Positions 38,001-46,600 of a stretch of DNA of 64,000 nucleotides are shown here, in pieces. The number at the start of each line of letters is the position of its first letter. Position 1 is the first letter of the stretch. The DNA is from Sunxiuqinia sp963678245. Its GTDB lineage: Bacteria; Bacteroidota; Bacteroidia; Bacteroidales; Prolixibacteraceae. The stretch covers positions 1,674,001-1,738,000 of the forward strand of contig OZ223309.1 in NCBI GenBank assembly GCA_965140765.1. Reading direction: 5' to 3'. The translations under genes and the position numbers were made by a program. The notes under the pieces are model-generated. The model did not search any database. It saw only the letters and a list, made by a program, of their open reading frames with translations, and had not been told where the DNA came from.

Positions 38001-38670
38001 GGGCCTGTCGTTCAAACGAACCAATGTGGAAGAGTTTGAGGAAAGTTTCCGGTTTGTTGCCGACCTGACAAACAACGGGCTGCAGCAAAAAGATCTGGAC
38101 CGGCAGCTATTTGCGGGACTAACGGTTAGTTATCAACTGTCGGATCTTGATCAGGAGGTGAATGCCAAGCGTGGTTATGTGCTGACGGTAGATGGGCAGC
38201 AGTATTTTCAGTTGAACGACGGTGGCCAGAACTTTTTGAAGCTGAACGCTGATTTGCGAGCCTACCTAAGTTTCACGAAAGATCCGCGAACAGTGCTGGC
38301 GTTCCGTGTTGGCGGAAGCTCAGTATTTGGAAACTATCCATTTTTAGAGGCTGCTCAATTGGGAGGCAAAACCAACTTGCGTGGATACCTGCGCGATCGT
38401 TTCTATGGCGATCAGTCGGTATATCAAAACACCGAACTTCGGTACAAACTGTCCGACTTTTCATCATACATCATCAACGGAGAAGTGGGGGTGTTGGGTT
38501 TTTACGATTCGGGACGTGTTTGGCTTGACGGCGAAGATTCTGACGGCTGGCACAAAGGTTATGGCACCGGCATTTGGTTGTCTCCTTTCGATATGACTAT
38601 TTTTACAGCAACTTACAACTGGAGCGACGAAGACAACATGCTACAGGTAACTTTAAACTTTAAATTTTGA
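35053..38670 (+). CDS. Degenerate metallophosphoesterase fused to a kinase-like region and an outer-membrane barrel
   Basis: 1205 residues with a signal peptide (about 1-20). Region 1 (25-320) has the calcineurin-like phosphoesterase fold, but the catalytic motifs are changed: MIGNVGDYN where GDxG is expected (Asn34), LGNNVYPG for GDN (Asn67) and AGWTDW for GNHD/E; only SSHERNF resembles the late His motif. Region 2 (about 390-620) carries NDWDRHDDQWRW (566-574) and PRDRDQAF (592-598), reminiscent of atypical kinase (FAM20C/CotH-like) catalytic and metal loops. Region 3 (about 850-1205) is a BamA/TamA-like beta-barrel with GGKTNLRGYLRDRFYG and a terminal Phe (LQVTLNFKF). Outer-membrane location follows from this. 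The role is unknown. Next gene overlaps by 4 bp. Confidence 0.78.
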   Translation: MRKILIFFITCLIVSVSSAQIGNKIAFSLFMIGNVGDYNPSDSAQVRLFQRILQYNQNPKGLLFLGNNVYPGLSDILSEDFDELVNDSQFEPLREFEGPMAFIAGWTDWAYGTSAGKDMVKWEYKTIHQQLEDKEIYMPEGACPGPGEVNLNDSLTLILLDTQWWLHPYDTRMGKCDLEDENDAWLNLQDVLRRNRNKEVVVAGFYPVVSYGEYGGYFSRAKDILAFPLTAYRKYLGTRLDLAHPNYKEFRESLQSILEEFPNVVYVSSHERNFQCFSQNDVHYIIGGSLKAGQYVAEKKVTCGSKSSGFSKLDFYVDGRVKLSFVPLGQDEEPECEELLYRYTKEADPERLDFITQTFPDYVWHAASQQYKTKESAYKWMGENYRAVWSTPIKAPVFDIEKAYGGLDIVKRGGGQQTHSLRLEADHGHQYALRSLEKFVEGALPDQVRNTLALDVLQDNISASNPYAALPVAQLAEAAGIYHTNPGVVYVPNDKRLDEYKDDVADNLFLLEERPSGDWSNQASFGFSEDIVGTDDVLDKIEDNPDDQLDQQAVLKARLFDTFINDWDRHDDQWRWASFKNEEKTIYQPIPRDRDQAFYLNEGILPWLATRKWLLPKFQGFDTITTNMNGLTFNARYFDRTFLTEPDWKAWQLTIDTLQQALTDEKIEQSMEAFPDAVQPLVADKTARILKARRDNLGKMARQHYLALAEKVDVVGSDEEDLFEVTRLNDEETEVTVSEISKKHRFKQQYYHRIFKTGETREIRLYGFGKDDLFKLEGVVKRGPVVRVIGGKGRDSIQNQSVVNQWGNQTFVYDRKKNTHLEETGDTRILLSANKRINHYDRMDFTHDVVKPGVFMGYNADDGLFIGGGPIFYKQHFRRHTTQSVLANFAANTNAFNVKYEFESESEVNGFDHHFTYEIKAPDYAMNYFGMGNESEKDDRFEDDYYRLRVNQHMVAYRLGHRFGKTAFKESKDGSINESELQVGLSFKRTNVEEFEESFRFVADLTNNGLQQKDLDRQLFAGLTVSYQLSDLDQEVNAKRGYVLTVDGQQYFQLNDGGQNFLKLNADLRAYLSFTKDPRTVLAFRVGGSSVFGNYPFLEAAQLGGKTNLRGYLRDRFYGDQSVYQNTELRYKLSDFSSYIINGEVGVLGFYDSGRVWLDGEDSDGWHKGYGTGIWLSPFDMTIFTATYNWSDEDNMLQVTLNFKF

Positions 38671-39311
38671 TCAGATATTTACTCTCTTTTATTTTTTTTG
38701 TGAATGCGGTTAGCCTGTTTGCACAGGAATCCGGCTCAACACTACGCGAGATTTACCTTGTGCGCCATGCACAGGTTGACCTCGAAACGCCGGGCTTATG
38801 CTTTTCGGGCAAAGCACAAAAAGTACACGAGCAGTACGATGAAAGTCCGATAGTGGCTTTTGACCCCGAGCCTGTTCGCCAGCAAATTGATGCTCGTTAT
38901 CCAGCGGTTTACACCAGTACGTTGCCCCGGGCGATCGAAACGGCCATCCGGCTTTTTCCTGATCACGATTGCATCCAGGCCTCGGCTTTATTTAATGAGT
39001 ATGATTTATCGATTGTGTCGGTACCCATCTTGCCGCTACCTTATAAATTATGGACGGGCGTGTCTCGGGCTGTTTGGTTTCTTCACTTAAACCGACACGA
39101 CGAAACCCGCTCGGATGCGAAGCAGCGGATGCGCCAGGCAACCGACTTATTGGTTGAACAAAGCCAAAAACAGCGGAAAATTGTTTTGGTTGCTCATGGT
39201 TTTTTAATTGCAGATATGCGCCGTGAGCTGGAAAAGCGAGGCTGGGAAATTATTTTTAGCGAAGGAAACAAGAATCTGGCTGTCACTAAATTGGTGTATT
39301 CCCACTCATAA
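38667..39311 (+). CDS. Exported histidine phosphatase family protein
   Basis: 214 residues starting at TTG, in a TTGA overlap with the stop of the barrel gene, which implies translational coupling. A signal peptide covers about residues 1-20 (ends LFAQ). The phosphatase core is YLVRHAQVD (catalytic His in RHA, where RHG is most common), then STLPRAIETA (second Arg), NEYDLS (acid Glu) and VLVAHGFLIADMRREL (second His). It should be a periplasmic phosphomonoesterase of the phosphoglycerate-mutase superfamily. Its coupling to a protein whose own phosphoesterase head has lost its catalytic residues is notable: this enzyme may provide the activity. Confidence 0.85.
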   Translation: MIRYLLSFIFFVNAVSLFAQESGSTLREIYLVRHAQVDLETPGLCFSGKAQKVHEQYDESPIVAFDPEPVRQQIDARYPAVYTSTLPRAIETAIRLFPDHDCIQASALFNEYDLSIVSVPILPLPYKLWTGVSRAVWFLHLNRHDETRSDAKQRMRQATDLLVEQSQKQRKIVLVAHGFLIADMRRELEKRGWEIIFSEGNKNLAVTKLVYSHS

Positions 39312-39315
39312 CGGA

Positions 39316-40143
39316 TCAGAATTTTATTCGTGCGTATAATCCGGCAGCTTTCCCGTCATAAGTTGGATAAAACGCGTATTTTCCATCATTTCGTTTGTGC
39401 CATTCCGGAACCAGCAGTCCGGTAGCGGTTCCAACAGCTATCCCCATCAGGATATCACTAGGGAAGTGTTTGGCAGCTTTGTAGCGACAATATCCGGTAA
39501 TGGCTGACGGAATAACCGCTAAGCTATACCATAGCGCCCGGTTGTGGGCTTCGGGATGTAAATCGTAGTACACCTTCACCATAAAAAAGGAGGAGGTAGC
39601 CACCACCGAAGCATGCCCACTGAAAAATGAATTGGTGGTGTTGCGCCCGAGTTTTCGATCCATGGGTTCGTCGGGGTTGTACATAAATGGCCGCAGCCTC
39701 GATACCGGGATGGCGCCAGCCAGGTAGGCTGCTGCATTGATCGATTGGGCTTCGAAGTAAAGAACCGAGTAATCGAACCAAATTTTGCGCACTTCAGCAT
39801 CAAGGAACATTAGAGCAGGGGCAAACATGGCACCATGCATAAGCTTGTTGGAAACATTGATGTAATCATCTGCTTTGTCTGGATTTTGCCGGGCAGCTCC
39901 ACGATCAAACCACCACACATTATAGGGGTGCAAGGTGGCAATGCGATCCAGATTCTTTGGGTCACGAGCACGTAAATAATCGGTGCCGTATTTGCTGGCA
40001 AGTAAACCTGCCAGTGTTATCGGAACATCAATATAGTAATTAACACGATATATTTGGTGCGATTCCTGAATTGTGTCGGCTTGAGAATAAGCCAAGTTGT
40101 TAAATATGACTGACACAAAGAGGAAAACGAATATTATTCTCAT
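39316..40143 (-). CDS. Exported PAP2-family phosphatase
   Basis: 275 residues with a signal peptide (about 1-20, ending LAYSQ). Motif 2 is FFSGHAS and motif 3 is YCRYKAAKHFPSDILMG (Arg, His and Asp in place); the arginine/proline of motif 1 lies in SRLRPFMYNPDEP. Two or three hydrophobic helices flank the site. This type, with a short N-terminal signal and few helices, is common in Bacteroidota and acts on lipid phosphates in the periplasm. It is convergent with the histidine phosphatase gene, with only 4 bp between stops. Confidence 0.88.
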   Translation of the reverse strand: MRIIFVFLFVSVIFNNLAYSQADTIQESHQIYRVNYYIDVPITLAGLLASKYGTDYLRARDPKNLDRIATLHPYNVWWFDRGAARQNPDKADDYINVSNKLMHGAMFAPALMFLDAEVRKIWFDYSVLYFEAQSINAAAYLAGAIPVSRLRPFMYNPDEPMDRKLGRNTTNSFFSGHASVVATSSFFMVKVYYDLHPEAHNRALWYSLAVIPSAITGYCRYKAAKHFPSDILMGIAVGTATGLLVPEWHKRNDGKYAFYPTYDGKAAGLYARIKF

Positions 40144-40398
40144 AGCTTTTTTTATCCTGATAATTATTTGAGTGGTAAAAATAGCGAATAATTGAATGTG
40201 TTCTTGTACAAATCACGAAGTTGTACGCGTTGAGTTGGTGCTATTTCGTTATTAATAGGATGAAGCCTACCCAAGTTCATGGTAGATTAAAAATAGCTCT
40301 TCGTCATTCAGCAAATATTAAAGGAAACTTAAAAGATATTCACCTGTCAAACTTTTTCAATCGAATTGCATGTAGAAAATTAGTGTAGCAACTTTCTG

Positions 40399-41202
40399 TC
40401 AAAGTTGACCAACTTTTTCTTCCAATTTTTTGATGGCTGTTAGTATTGTTTCCATTTCTGGTCGTGCTTCCGGAAACTCCCTGCTGGTATAAGCATAAAA
40501 TTGCCAGATTTCCATGATATTACCAGATTCAACGGTGTAAGGTTTATACTCCGGATTGAGGGATTTAAACAAGATGTTTCCATCTGAGTTGACACTCACC
40601 ATTTTAAATACAAAGTCCTGTTGTCCTTTTAAAATGACAATGCAGGGCGTATCCGTTTTCAGGGTTGACCAATCGGCCACATACTGCGCGATAATATCAC
40701 TTCCTTCAGGAACCGGAAGCATGGAATCTCCTGTTGATGGGAAGATTCGAAATGTTCCTTGATTGGGCAGGTTCGGAATCGAATACTTTGGCAGGGCTGC
40801 AATAAACTCAGGATCGTTGTAGCCAGCCATGTATCCTGCTTTTGCCTTTATTGGCACATATTCCACATTTTCGTTATTCGATTTGTCTACCGAAATAGCC
40901 AGCACCCGCAAGTTGCCACCTCGGATATAAACATCGTTTCCGGCTTCCAGATCCCGCACCTTCAATTCACCTAATTTTGAAAGGTCAATTTTCAATAACG
41001 TATCAATACTTATTTTGAAGAATTCGGAGAATTTCAGGTAGTCTCCCGGTTGTGGCGACTTGGTGTTGCCGGCCTCAATGGCAGCAATCTTTGCCCGGGT
41101 TAACCCCAGCGTTGAAGCAAGTGCTTCCTGGCTCATTTTTTTTCGTTCCCGAAGGAATTTGATATTCCCTGCAAAGAAAATTTTTTGTGAATTATTTTTC
41201 AT
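40399..41202 (-). CDS. XRE/S24 LexA-like repressor, probable regulator of the imu cassette
   Basis: 267 residues. An N-terminal helix-turn-helix (about 14-70: LRERKKMSQEALASTLGLTR and AKIAAIEAG) is joined to a peptidase S24 domain with nucleophile Ser160 (STGDSML) and general base Lys200 (FVFKMV), 40 residues apart as in self-cleaving repressors. Possible self-cleavage bonds are Ala122-Gly123 and Ala126-Gly127 in KAKAGYMAGY. A short coiled tail follows. Divergent from imuA with 63 bp between starts and a palindrome in that gap, it probably represses the cassette until DNA damage triggers cleavage. It would fill the role of LexA; whether another LexA exists elsewhere is not visible. Confidence 0.85.
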   Translation of the reverse strand: MKNNSQKIFFAGNIKFLRERKKMSQEALASTLGLTRAKIAAIEAGNTKSPQPGDYLKFSEFFKISIDTLLKIDLSKLGELKVRDLEAGNDVYIRGGNLRVLAISVDKSNNENVEYVPIKAKAGYMAGYNDPEFIAALPKYSIPNLPNQGTFRIFPSTGDSMLPVPEGSDIIAQYVADWSTLKTDTPCIVILKGQQDFVFKMVSVNSDGNILFKSLNPEYKPYTVESGNIMEIWQFYAYTSREFPEARPEMETILTAIKKLEEKVGQL

Positions 41203-41205
41203 TTG

Positions 41206-41244
41206 TTATATTTAGAAACATATAATTGTTATTAATAATAACAA
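41206..41244. promoter_or_regulatory. Palindromic operator region between the S24 repressor and imuA
   Basis: Two inverted repeats fill the short divergent gap. Positions 41226-41244 form a perfect 9-1-9 palindrome (TTGTTATTA, A, TAATAACAA). Positions 41206-41211 and 41220-41225 form TTATAT/ATATAA with an 8 bp gap. The first is a good candidate binding site for the adjacent repressor and would cover both promoters. Confidence 0.55.
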
Positions 41245-41265
41245 GATTAAGATTTTTTTTTAATT

Positions 41266-42018
41266 ATGCAAGAGTTGGCTTGGAAAAAGAAAATTATCAA
41301 ACAACTGAGAGACAGGATACTTTCGATGGAAGGATTCAGTACGGGGAAGGATAGTCAGCAGCTTGATTTTGGACTAGGGAAAATGAATGCGGCATTTCCC
41401 GGAGGAACTTTCCCTATTGCTGCAATGCATGAGTTTGTGAGTCACACCGAAGCTTGTGCGGCTGCTTCAAATGGCTTCTTGGCGGGCTTGCTGGCTACAC
41501 TCATGAAAAAGGGAGGCTTTTGCTTGTGGATAAGTACCGGACGTAAACTATTTCCTCCTGCCTTGAAATTCTTTGGCATCGAACCAGAGCAGCTTATTTT
41601 TATTGATGTCAGGCGCCAGAAGGATGCCCTTTGGGCGATGGAGCAGGGGGTAAAATGCAATGCATTGACGGCTGTTGTGGGGGAATTGCGGGATATTAGT
41701 TTTGCCGACTCCCGTCGATTACAATTGGCTATAGAAGCGAGTCGGGTAACCGGATTTTTGCACCGGCTGCATCCACGTTTCGAGAATACGCTGACGTGTG
41801 TATCCCGTTGGAAAATCAGACCGATAGCCAGCAGGGAAAACGATGGTTTGCCAGGAGTGGGCTTTTCCTGTGTGGAAGTTGAATTAGAAAAAATAAGAAA
41901 CGGGCGACCGGGGATTTGGCAGTTTGAGTGGCGAAACGGATCATTTTATCAGGTGGCTGTGCAAAGAGCGTTTGTTCCAAAATCCGGAGAAGTTAAAAAG
42001 AAGCAGAGTTATGCCTAA
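41266..42018 (+). CDS. imuA: ImuA-like protein of the DNA-damage mutagenesis cassette
   Basis: 250 residues, RecA-like fold of the ImuA/SulA type: KMNAAFPGGTFPIAAMHEFV near residue 50 holds the position of the Walker A loop but without a canonical GKS/T, and VGELRDISFADSRRLQLA (about 150) follows the Walker B-like strand. ImuA proteins help assemble the translesion synthesis complex of ImuB and DnaE2; the family name comes from the co-occurrence with these genes, which is exactly what is seen here. It overlaps imuB by 8 bp. Start chosen because it is the first ATG and lies 63 bp from the divergent repressor gene. Confidence 0.88.
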   Translation: MQELAWKKKIIKQLRDRILSMEGFSTGKDSQQLDFGLGKMNAAFPGGTFPIAAMHEFVSHTEACAAASNGFLAGLLATLMKKGGFCLWISTGRKLFPPALKFFGIEPEQLIFIDVRRQKDALWAMEQGVKCNALTAVVGELRDISFADSRRLQLAIEASRVTGFLHRLHPRFENTLTCVSRWKIRPIASRENDGLPGVGFSCVEVELEKIRNGRPGIWQFEWRNGSFYQVAVQRAFVPKSGEVKKKQSYA

Positions 42019-43504
42019 GCGTTATTTATATATTTGGTTTCATTATTTGGCAACCGACCGGCTGGCAAAAAATAATCCAGCTTTACGAGGGACACAATTT
42101 TTGTTATATGCTTCCGAGAAAGGGCGGATGCTTGTTCGGGCAGCAAGCCAGGCATTAGTGAAAGAAGGCATGGTTCAGGGGATGGTGGTGGCCGATGTGC
42201 GTGCAATACTCCCTTCGGTGAAAGTATTTCCTGATGACCTGCAGGCAATGCAGAAATTGCTGAATGATTTGGCTGAATGGTGTTTTCGTTACACCCCAAC
42301 AGTGGCGGCAGATGCTCCGGATGGACTAATACTGGACATATCCGGCTGCCCGCATTTGTGGGGAGGGGAAGTCTCTTATCTTGATGAAATTACGCGCCGC
42401 CTTCGAAAAGGTGGATATGATGTACGTGTAGGCATTGCTGATACCGTTGGCACGGCATGGGCTATGGCTCGCTACGGAAATCAGGCTATCATTGAGCCCG
42501 GGAAGCATGGCGAAGCACTGCTTACGCTACCTCCGGCTGCTTTACGGCTGGATCGTATTACTTTGCAGCGTATGGAAAAGCTCGGCTTTCAACAAATCGG
42601 GCAGCTCATCCGTATTCCTCGGAGTAATTTACGGCGACGTTTTGGAGACAGCTTGCTTAACCGATTGGAACAAGCATTGGGAACAGTTTCAGAGCTTCTG
42701 GTTCCTGTTCAGTCTACTCCGGTTTATCAAGAAAGGTTGCCCTGCGTTGACCCCATTCGAACGGCTAAAGGGATTGAAATTGCATTGGAACGATTGCTGG
42801 AAAAACTGTGCGCACGCTTTTTTAGGGAAGGAAAAGGCATGCGCACTGGGATTTTTAAAGGTTATCGTCTCGACGGGAAAACCGTACAAATAAGCATTGG
42901 CACTAACAGGGCATCTCGCAATGCCTCACACCTTTTCAAGCTATTCGAGTTAAAAATACCTGAGTTTGAACCGGCGCTTGGGATCGAAGTTTTTACACTG
43001 GAGGCTACGTTGGTTGAAGAGCTTAGCGAAACACAAGAAGCTTTGTGGAGTGTTGGAAGCAACAATCAAACGGCCATTGCTGAATTGTTGGACAACATCG
43101 CCGGTAAGGTGGGAGCGCAGGCCATTCACCGCTATCTGCCGCAAGAACATTATTGGCCGGAGCATTCGATAATGGATGTTGGCTCGCTGGAAGCTAAGCC
43201 CCAAACCACATGGTGTACTGATCGCCCTCGTCCTCTTCATCTCTTGCCGAAACCGGAGCCCATTGAAGTGATGGTGATGCTTCCGGATTATCCTCCACTA
43301 CATTTTCGGTACAACGATGAAGTTATTCGCATTGCTCGTGCTGATGGACCCGAGCGAATAGAGCAGGAGTGGTGGTTTCAGAGTGGACCACCAAGAGATT
43401 ATTATCGGGTTGAAGATGAAAACGGGGCTCGCTACTGGCTGTTCCGGCTTGAATTGTACGGCCAGGGGAAAAATCAATGGTTTTTACACGGCTTTTTTGT
43501 GTGA
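42011..43504 (+). CDS. imuB: ImuB, Y-family polymerase homologue without catalytic acids
   Basis: 497 residues from the ATG of MPKRYLYIWFHYL; a longer open frame begins at 41924 inside imuA and is rejected. The Y-family fold is clear: palm with VRVGIADTVGTAWAMARYG, the helix-hairpin-helix PPAALRLDRITLQRMEKLGF and IGQLIRIPRSNLRRRFGD. Positions where an active Pol IV has its acids read YIWFHYLATD instead of a DMDAFFA motif, and LDISGCPHLWGG instead of SIDEAYLD, so the protein is probably inactive as a polymerase and works as the scaffold that recruits DnaE2 to the beta clamp, as ImuB does elsewhere. Start overlaps the imuA end. Confidence 0.9.
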   Translation: MPKRYLYIWFHYLATDRLAKNNPALRGTQFLLYASEKGRMLVRAASQALVKEGMVQGMVVADVRAILPSVKVFPDDLQAMQKLLNDLAEWCFRYTPTVAADAPDGLILDISGCPHLWGGEVSYLDEITRRLRKGGYDVRVGIADTVGTAWAMARYGNQAIIEPGKHGEALLTLPPAALRLDRITLQRMEKLGFQQIGQLIRIPRSNLRRRFGDSLLNRLEQALGTVSELLVPVQSTPVYQERLPCVDPIRTAKGIEIALERLLEKLCARFFREGKGMRTGIFKGYRLDGKTVQISIGTNRASRNASHLFKLFELKIPEFEPALGIEVFTLEATLVEELSETQEALWSVGSNNQTAIAELLDNIAGKVGAQAIHRYLPQEHYWPEHSIMDVGSLEAKPQTTWCTDRPRPLHLLPKPEPIEVMVMLPDYPPLHFRYNDEVIRIARADGPERIEQEWWFQSGPPRDYYRVEDENGARYWLFRLELYGQGKNQWFLHGFFV

Positions 43505-43515
43505 TTAGATAAAGA

Positions 43516-43620
43516 ATGCAGAACACGTCGATGGAAATTCCAAAGAAAAATAAGTCACAACTAGACGAAGAGAGAATGATAACTGCAACTAAAACCAGGA
43601 AAGTCGAAACTCGAAACTGA
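43516..43620 (+). CDS. Possible 34-codon ORF between imuB and dnaE2
   Basis: A short frame starting ATG at 43516 reads MQNTSMEIPKKNKSQLDEER and ends with TGA at 43618-43620, one base before the dnaE2 ATG. The product is small and charged, with no family I know. It could couple translation into dnaE2 or be chance. No clear ribosome-binding site. Confidence 0.2.
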   Translation: MQNTSMEIPKKNKSQLDEERMITATKTRKVETRN

Positions 43621-43621
43621 A

Positions 43622-46600
43622 ATGAGTTACACGGAATTACAGATAACATCAAATTTTACTTTTCTCCGGGGTGGTTCGCACCCTGAAGAAATTGTAGAAA
43701 AGGCAGCGCAACTGGGATATAAATCAATTGCAATTACTGATCGTAATACGCTGGCTGGTATTGTTCGCGCTCATGTGGCCGCACGAGAAAATTGTATTCG
43801 CCTTATTCCGGCCTGTTGTCTTGACCTGTTGGATGGCCCCAGTTTACTGGCCTATCCAACCAATAAGAAAGCCTATGCCAATTTATCGGCATTGCTTACC
43901 GAAGGGAACCTCCGGGCCGAAAAAGGGAAGTGTAATCTCTATCGGACTGACGTGTATAAATATGCTGCCAGTATAAAATTTATTGTAGTGCCACCGACTT
44001 CGCTCAATACGAATTTCGACTTTCACCCCGAATTTATAGCAGCTTTGAAAGAATATAAAGAAATGTTGGGCGATGAACTGTATCTTGCTGCTGCCTTTTC
44101 GTATCAGGGAAGCGACCATAAACGACTGTTTCGTCTTTCTCAACTCGAAGCCCGATTGGGAATTCCAATGGTTGCGACCAATGATGCGCATTACCATGAG
44201 CCTGGACGCAGGGAATTGCAGGATGTGCTGACCAGTATCCGTGAGAAATGTACCATTCATAATGTGGGCTTCAAACTACACCAAAATGCAGAGCGTTACA
44301 TAAAACCAGTTTCTGAGATACGTAGGCTTTTCCGCGAGTATCCCCAGACTGTTTGCCGTACGCAGGAAATTGCTGATGTCTGTCAATTTTCGTTGGATGA
44401 GCTGAAATACCTTTATCCGGAAGAAATAACGAGCGAAGGACGAACGCCCATGGAAGAGTTGGTTTACCTCACCTGGAAGGGAGCTCATGAGCATTTTGGT
44501 GAACAGATTCCCGCAAAAGTTAAAGAAACCATTGACATGGAGCTGGAGTTTATTGGTGGGAAAGACTATGCTTCCTATTTTTTGACGGTGTACGATTATG
44601 TGCGAGAAGCCCGCTCGCGGGGGATTTTGTGCCAGGGACGCGGTTCTGCTGCGAACTCGGTCGTGTGTTATTGTTTGGGTATTACTTCTGTCGACCCCTC
44701 TAAATTCAAATTGCTGTTTGCCCGGTTTATGAGTAACGAACGCAATGAGCCACCCGATATTGATGTGGACTTTGAGCATGAGCGTCGAGAGGAGATCATG
44801 CAATATATTTATGAGAAATACGGACGCGATCGGGCGGGGATTGTGGCTACCGTAACGCAAGTACATTGGAAGGGGGCTGTTCGCGATGTGGGAAAGGTAA
44901 TGGGATTGTCTACGGATGCAATCAATGTACTTTCTAAATCTGCCTATGAATTTACGGATGATTGGTCTACTGGGAAAGCAGAATCATCCGTAAGTTTTAA
45001 TGCGAAAGATCCTCTTCTGCGCAAGGTATTAGAACTCACCAATCAGTATATCGGATTTCCTCGGCAATTAGGACAACACACGGGAGGGTTTGTGATAACG
45101 CAGGGGAAACTGGATGAGCTGTGTCCTATTCTGAATGCCCGCATGGAAAACCGTACCTGCATTGAATGGAATAAAGACGATGCTGAAGCATTGGGTTTTA
45201 TGAAAGTTGATGTGTTAGCTTTGGGAATGCTGACCTGCATCCGAAAAGCATTCGACCTTGCCAGGCAGCATTATAATTTGAATCTCACTTTAGCAAATAT
45301 CCCGCAGGACGATCCAGCGGTTTACGAGATGATTAGTCATGCCGATACAATTGGGGTATTTCAGATTGAAAGCAGGGCGCAAATGTCGATGCTCCCACGC
45401 TTAAAACCGCGTACTTTCTACGATCTGGTGATTGAAGTGGCCATCGTTCGTCCGGGGCCTATTCAGGGCGACATGGTACATCCTTATTTAAAAAGACGAA
45501 CTGGTGAAGAACCGGTGGTGTTTCCGTCTAAAGAGCTGGAAGATATTCTGGGACGAACATTGGGGGTGCCATTGTTTCAGGAGCAAGCTATGGAGATTGC
45601 AATTGTAGCGGCTGGTTTTACACCTGCTGAAGCTGATGGACTGCGACGAAGTATGGCCACTTTTAAAGCTAAGGGAAAGGTAAGTCGGTATCGGGAAAAA
45701 CTGGTGAATGGTATGGTCGCGAATGGTTATGAGCAGGATTTTGCCGAGCGGGTATTCAAGCAGCTAGAAGGTTTCGGAAGTTATGGTTTCCCGGAAAGCC
45801 ATGCGGCTAGTTTTGCTCTGTTGGTTTATATCTCATCCTGGTTAAAGTGTTATTACCCCGATATTTTTGTGACAGCTTTGCTCAACAGCCAGCCCATGGG
45901 GTTTTATCAACCTTCACAACTTGTTATCGATGCCCGAAAGCATGGCGTGATTGTTCGTCCGGTAGATATCAATTATTCGGAATGGAATAATACTCTGGAA
46001 GAAAAAGATGGCTGTTATTGTTCGGTTCGATTGGGCTTCCGACAAGTTAAGGGTCTCCGAGAGGAAGATGTACTGATCCTTGTTTCTGAGAGAAACATAT
46101 TTTTTCGAAATACAAACGAACTGCTTGATGCCGGTGTTTCACCGTCTGCTTTGGAAAGACTTGCCGATGCCGATGCTTTTCGATCTATTGGTCTCGATCG
46201 GCGACAAGCACTGTGGGAGGTCTCGGCTTTAGATGATCATCTTGTTGGAATATTCTCAGGAACGCCTTCGCAAAGTGAAACAGAGGAGTCTTCCGAATTG
46301 CCAGTCATGACTGATGGAGAACACGTGATTCAGGACTACGTCAGTACAGCACTTTCACTAAAAGCTCACCCGGTGAGTTTCCTTCGCCAAAAGCTAACGC
46401 AGTTACAGGTTACACCCACATCGAAATTGAGCAAAATGAAAAATGGTCAGTTTGTGAAAGTATGCGGACTAATAACAGTGCGGCAACGTCCGGGAACAGC
46501 CAAAGGAGTGCTGTTTATAACCATCGAAGATGAAACCTGTTTTGCCAATCTGGTTGTTTGCTCGAAGGTTTTTGAAAAATATCGTAAAGCGATTTTACAA

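Noticed and set aside
41924..42010. N-terminal extension of imuB into imuA
   Set aside because: The added 29 residues are imuA in another frame; homology of ImuB starts at the ATG at 42011.
44276..44866. 196-codon minus-strand frame inside dnaE2
   Set aside because: Complete overlap with a well-supported polymerase gene and no recognisable domain.
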